Below are positions 59,667-64,000 of a DNA stretch of 64,000 nt, in pieces. Every line of letters starts with the position of its first letter. The stretch's first letter is position 1. The notes beneath the pieces are model-generated. The model did no database searches, had not been told where the DNA came from, and saw only the letters and a list, made by a program, of their open reading frames with translations. The DNA is from Manihot esculenta (lineage: Eukaryota > Streptophyta > Magnoliopsida > Malpighiales > Euphorbiaceae). The stretch covers positions 1,488,001 to 1,552,000 of the forward strand of contig NC_035170.2 in the NCBI RefSeq assembly GCF_001659605.2, written 5' to 3'. The position numbers and the translations under genes were made by a program.

Positions 59667-61011
59667 AGCTTTCTAGACTTAGTTTCTCTTGTTTGAAAAT
59701 GCAGTTGTGTCTTAATTTATAGAGACCTCGTAAGGAGACACCAGAATTGACCACATTGTAATAATCCGATTGTCCCACGCAATTATTTCAGTTTATGTTT
59801 TCGTGCAGAAAGCTTCCTCAGTTAAGTTGTTAAATACATTTTGGTTTAAGCTTTTGAATATTTGATGGACAAGACTTTTAAGATTAAGGGTAATTTACTT
59901 AATCTTTGATTTTTTCATTTTTAAAAAATATTATTTTTTTAAAAAAAATATACTAATTAATTATTTTATTAATTTTAATTATTAAATATTTTATTATTTA
60001 ATTTACTATATGATTCTTTCAAGAGCATTTTATATTTTTTTTATAACATTTGACCGTTAAAATTAATGAATTTATAATGTGGTTAAAGTCCATCTCATGT
60101 GAGTATGTAGCTGAATTTAATTTCGCTTATACTTTTCTAAGGAAAAAAATTACATAAATAATGTGGACATAAATTCAATACACTTGCAAAGAATTGCATG
60201 ACTGTGATTCATTGTGCGTTGTTGGATCCCTCTCATCAGACGGTCCATGATTTTTATGTCCCATAAGAAAATATAATAATAAATGAAACAAACTATCATA
60301 GCGTAGAATTAATTTTTAAAGGATAAACGGAAAAAATCTCACAGGAGACTATATGAGAGAGGAAAGATGTTTCAAGACTTCTATAAATAATTTATTTTAT
60401 AGGTCTTATTTAATTTAAATAAGCTGATATTTCTATAGAGAAAATATTATTTTTATTTTTTAAAATTTAAGACACTTTTTTAAAAAAAATTATTTTTTAG
60501 ATTTTTACAACTTTATTAACACTAATATATAAATTTATTATTATTTAAATTATTATAAAAAAGAATGGAAATTTTCATGAAACGTCAATGCAATCGAAAT
60601 TTCCATATGTGCATACTTCAATAATTGAGAGATATTTGTTTTTATAACTTGCAAAGAAGACCTTGGTCAATCAACGACCTAACTTTTTGACGACGTCAAT
60701 TACCTGGAAACCACCTTTCTCCTTTTCAACATTTTTTAAAATATTCCCACATAATTTAATTAACATTTGTCATCTTTACACACTCTGTTCTACCTTTTTT
60801 TATTGAAAATAAAAATTTCACTTAGAAGTATATCAAAAGTGGAAGAAATACTATGCATGTAATATTATACATATATTTTTTTATTTCAACATTATTGCAT
60901 GAAACTTTACTTCAACTAAGGCTATATATATAGCAGCTTCCAGCGACAGAAATCTACCATAATTTCTTCACTTCCATACAAACACACCATAATTACTCGT
61001 AAGTGATTAAG
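59667..61011. other. Spacer between monooxygenase and RLK3
   Basis: Holds the monooxygenase promoter on the left and the RLK3 promoter on the right. The middle is AT-rich without a gene. Confidence 0.5.
60660..60935 (+). promoter_or_regulatory. RLK3 promoter elements
   Basis: CTATATATATA at about 60922-60932 is a plausible TATA box, 80 bp before the ATG. At 60688-60698 the palindromic TGACGACGTCA carries two TGACG boxes, a possible as-1-like site for TGA-type bZIP factors. GGTCAA at 60665-60670 is an inverted W-box for WRKY factors. Such motifs are common in defence promoters but also arise by chance. Confidence 0.4.
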
Positions 61012-64000
61012 ATGGCACATCTAGCCAACTTAGGAGCTTCTTGGTCTTCAATTCTTCATGTTCATCTCATTTTCTTAGTTTCTATCACCATGCTCAGCTT
61101 GCAACCTGAGATTTGTCTCAGTTTTAAGATGGGGAATGAAACTGATCGTCTTGCACTTTTGGAGTTCAAAGCCAAGATAGCCAGCGATCCATATGTAACC
61201 TTGAGATCATGGAACAATTCTGTCAATTTCTGCAAATGGCAAGGGGTTACTTGCGGCCGAAAGCACCATAGAGTTACGTCTCTAGACCTGCACGAGCTGA
61301 GCTTGTCAGGTACAATATCTCCATATATTGGGAACCTCTCATTTTTAAGGTTCCTTAACCTTAGTGACAATAGATTTTATGGAGAAATTCCCCAAGAAGT
61401 TGGCCGTCTGTTTCGTCTAAGAATTTTCAGCCTCAAGACCAACATATTGAGAGGAGAAATTCCAGTCAATATCAGCTTTTGTTCAGAGCTCAGGATTATG
61501 ACTTTGGCTGTTAATGGATTAGTGGGGAAAATTCCAGCTGAGCTAAGCTCTTTAAAGAAGCTCATGGGACTTTTCCTCGGTACAAACAAACTTACAGGAA
61601 AGATCCCACATTCTTTTGGAAACCTTTCGTCCCTCCAACGTTTATTTCTACAATACAATCATTTGGAAGGAAATATTCCAAATGAATTGGGACGAATTAC
61701 AAGCTTGACAATGCTTGGGATGGGAATCAATAATCTGGTTGGTCCAATTCCTTCTACCCTCTACAATATCTCATCCATCACTGCTCTATCTGTCCCAGAT
61801 AATCAACTTAATGGGAGGCTCCCAGAAAAAATAGGACTCACTCTTCCTAACCTGCAATTTTTTCATATCGGCGGTAACAAATTCCATGGAAGTATTCCAG
61901 CTTCATTAACGAATGCTTCTCAGCTTCAAATACTCGATATCGGTAGCAACAGATTGACAGGACCAATCCCCAAAAATCTGGGAGATTTGACTGGTCTTCA
62001 ACGGCTGAACATGGAGAAAAATTTTCTGGGCAGTAATTCAAGTCAGGACTTGGCTTTCATAACATCTTTGTCAAATTGCAGCAATCTCCGAAAACTATAT
62101 CTTGCTGACAATAATTTCGGCGGTGTATTCCCTGCAACTATAGTAAACATGTCTACACTTGGAGATTTAGGCTTAGGAATAAACCAAATATCAGGTAGAA
62201 TTCCAGCAGACATTGGAAACCTAGTCAATTTGTATCGATTAGGCTTGGAGCAAAACCTTTTTTATGGCAGCATTCCCAATTCATTTGGAAAGCTTCAAAA
62301 GCTGCAAGCATTGCTTTTGCATACAAACATGTTGTCAGGACAAATCCCTCAATCCTTAGGTAACATTACCCAACTATCTGATCTTTGGTTAGGAAGAAAC
62401 AAATTAGAAGGGAATATGACAAGTATCACAAACTGTCAAAATCTGCATATTCTGGATGTGGGGAACAATAACCTGACTGGTAGCATACCTCCACAAATTT
62501 TTGCTCTGCCCTTTCTATCACTAGTTCTTAACTTGTCATATAACTCATTTACAGGTCCGTTACCCCGAGAAATTGGCCACCTGAAAAATATTGGTACATT
62601 AGATATCACAGAGAGCAAACTGTTTGGGGAAATTCCTGGATCAATCGGTGAATGTTTGAGCCTAACTGATCTTTACATGCCGGGTAATTTTCTCCAAGGA
62701 CCCATTCCTTCTTCCCTTGCTTCCTTACGGGGTCTCCGATACCTAGACCTGGCAAGAAACAATTTATCTGGAAAGATTCCAAAGGAGATAGAAAAGCTCC
62801 CCTTTTTACAGTTTCTGAATCTCTCTTTCAATAATCTTGAGGGTGAGGTACCAACCAAAGGAGTTTTCAGCAGTAGAAGTGCAGTGTCCCTTGATGGAAA
62901 CAAAAATCTTTGTGGAGGTATTCCAGAACTGCAGTTACCAGCATGCCCCATCAAGCAAAAGAAACATAAAAAGCCTCTTGTTGCCATTATTCTAGCAGCA
63001 ACCATGAGTTTAATTTTGCTTTTGTCAGCAATAACATCCTTGAGGCTTTTGTACTGGAGAAAATCAAAAAAGAATCTATCATCCAATCCTTTTACGTTGG
63101 ATAAGCTCTTTCAAATTTCATACAATGAGCTTCTCCAAGCAACTCAGGGATTCTCTTCAGACAACTTAATTGGAGAAGGTAGTTTTGGATCTGTATATAG
63201 AGGAAGTCTTGATCTAGAAGGAGAAAGGATAGTTGCTGTGAAGGTACTCAACCTTCAACAACATGGAGCTTCCAAGAGTTTCATTGCTGAGTGCAGAGCA
63301 TTGCGAAGCATCAGACATCGAAACCTGGTGAAGATCTTGACATGCTGCTCTAGCATTGATTTTAAAGGCAATGACTTCAAAGCTCTCGTGCTTGATTTCA
63401 TGGAGAATGGAAGTTTGGAAACGTGGTTGCATCCAGAAGAAGATGGTACTAGTCAATCAAGGAATTTAAACCTTCTTCAAAGGCTTCGTGTTGCCGTTGA
63501 TCTGTCATCAGCTCTGCACTACCTTCATGATCTCTGTGAAACACCAATAATTCACTGTGACTTGAAGCCAAGCAATATTCTGCTTGACAATGACATGACT
63601 GCTCATCTTGGTGATTTTGGATTAGCAAGGCTTCTTTCCAAAAACACAAGCAACTCTTCTCAAGGCCAAACAAACTCCATCGGGATGAAGGGAACAATAG
63701 GCTATATACCTCCTGGTAATAAAATCTTCAATACTCTTATTTATCAAATAAACATGGTAGTCATCTATGTAACAAAAATTGTGGGATATGTTTGCATTCA
63801 GAATATGGAATAGGTTGCAAAGCAACAACAAATGGGGATGTGTACAGCTTTGGAATAATTTTGTTGGAGATTTTCACAGGACGGAGACCTACTGATGAAG
63901 TGTTCACAGATGGTTTGAATCTCCACAGCTTTGTGAGTTCTAAGCTACCAGGACATGTAATGCAGGCTCTGGATCCCAAGCTAATTGCAACAGGAGAATT
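61012..64000 (+). CDS. LRR receptor kinase, subfamily XII, RLK3 (3' end cut by window)
   Basis: I take ATG 61012 (MAHLANLGASWSS) as the start; the frame is open a few codons upstream but without an ATG. Exon 1 is 61012-63715 and exon 2 begins at 63802 and runs past 64000. It has a signal peptide, a KMGNETDRLALLEFKAKI N-cap, Cys pair FCKWQGVTCG, about 22 LRRs, transmembrane helix from about 654 (LVAIILAATMSLILLLSAI), IGEGSFGSVYRG, VAVKVLN, HCDLKPSN (non-RD) and DFGLARL. The intron follows GYIPPG and exon 2 resumes EYGIGCKATTNGDVYSFG, so the intron site is shared with RLK1 and RLK2. It is clearly more diverged from those two than they are from each other. Only the last part of the kinase domain lies outside the window; no break is seen inside. 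Confidence 0.93.

Overview
This is nuclear DNA from a eudicot plant. The genes are split by short GT-AG introns, the spacers are very AT-rich, and plant-specific families are present: an AUX1/LAX auxin carrier, Xa21-type LRR receptor kinases, a WIYLD-domain protein and a Tat-type Ty3/gypsy retrotransposon. The overall look fits Malpighiales (possibly Euphorbiaceae), but that placement is a guess; nothing here fixes the species.

Layout. (1) 1-10658: the 3' end of a DUF724-like gene (1-787), a small ORF of unknown function (2233-2490, minus), a four-exon WIYLD-domain gene (7109-4096, minus) and, head to head with it, a second DUF724-like gene (7453-10460, plus). The last two exons of the two DUF724-like copies are a recent duplication. 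The second copy has an array of twelve 51-bp exons. Eleven of them lie in an exact 147-bp tandem repeat with intact splice sites, all symmetric phase 1, so the array could encode twelve 17-residue repeats. This is the most unusual structure in the window. (2) 12560-13056: a solo LTR. (3) 18731-14676, minus: an intact eight-exon AUX1/LAX auxin influx carrier. (4) 20512-30552: AT-rich spacer with a Mutator-type MITE (9-bp TSD), a second solo LTR (5-bp TSD), a hAT-like MITE and a lone 3' fragment of a receptor kinase gene. (5) 30558-46158: a 15.6-kb Tat-type Ty3/gypsy element with 496-bp LTRs and an ATATA TSD. It carries a single-frame gag-pol broken by three in-frame stops, two RNase H domains, a 2.9-kb array of 76-bp repeats, and a spliced antisense gene that is itself partly duplicated. 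The two solo LTRs belong to the same or a closely related family. (6) 47403-64000: three tandem LRR-RLK subfamily XII genes, all plus strand and all non-RD kinases, with a flavin monooxygenase gene (59666-58235, minus) between the second and third. The third runs off the window.

How it fits together. The right half is a typical birth-and-death immune receptor cluster. It has full-length paralogs, a shared intron position in the kinase domain, a patch of near identity between RLK1 and RLK2 that looks like gene conversion, and a detached fragment on the far side of a young retrotransposon. The left half is a small duplicated neighbourhood of two chromatin- or transport-type genes in which a paralog has decayed and an exon has been amplified. 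Exon limits were read by eye from splice consensus, frame continuity and family resemblance, without transcript evidence.
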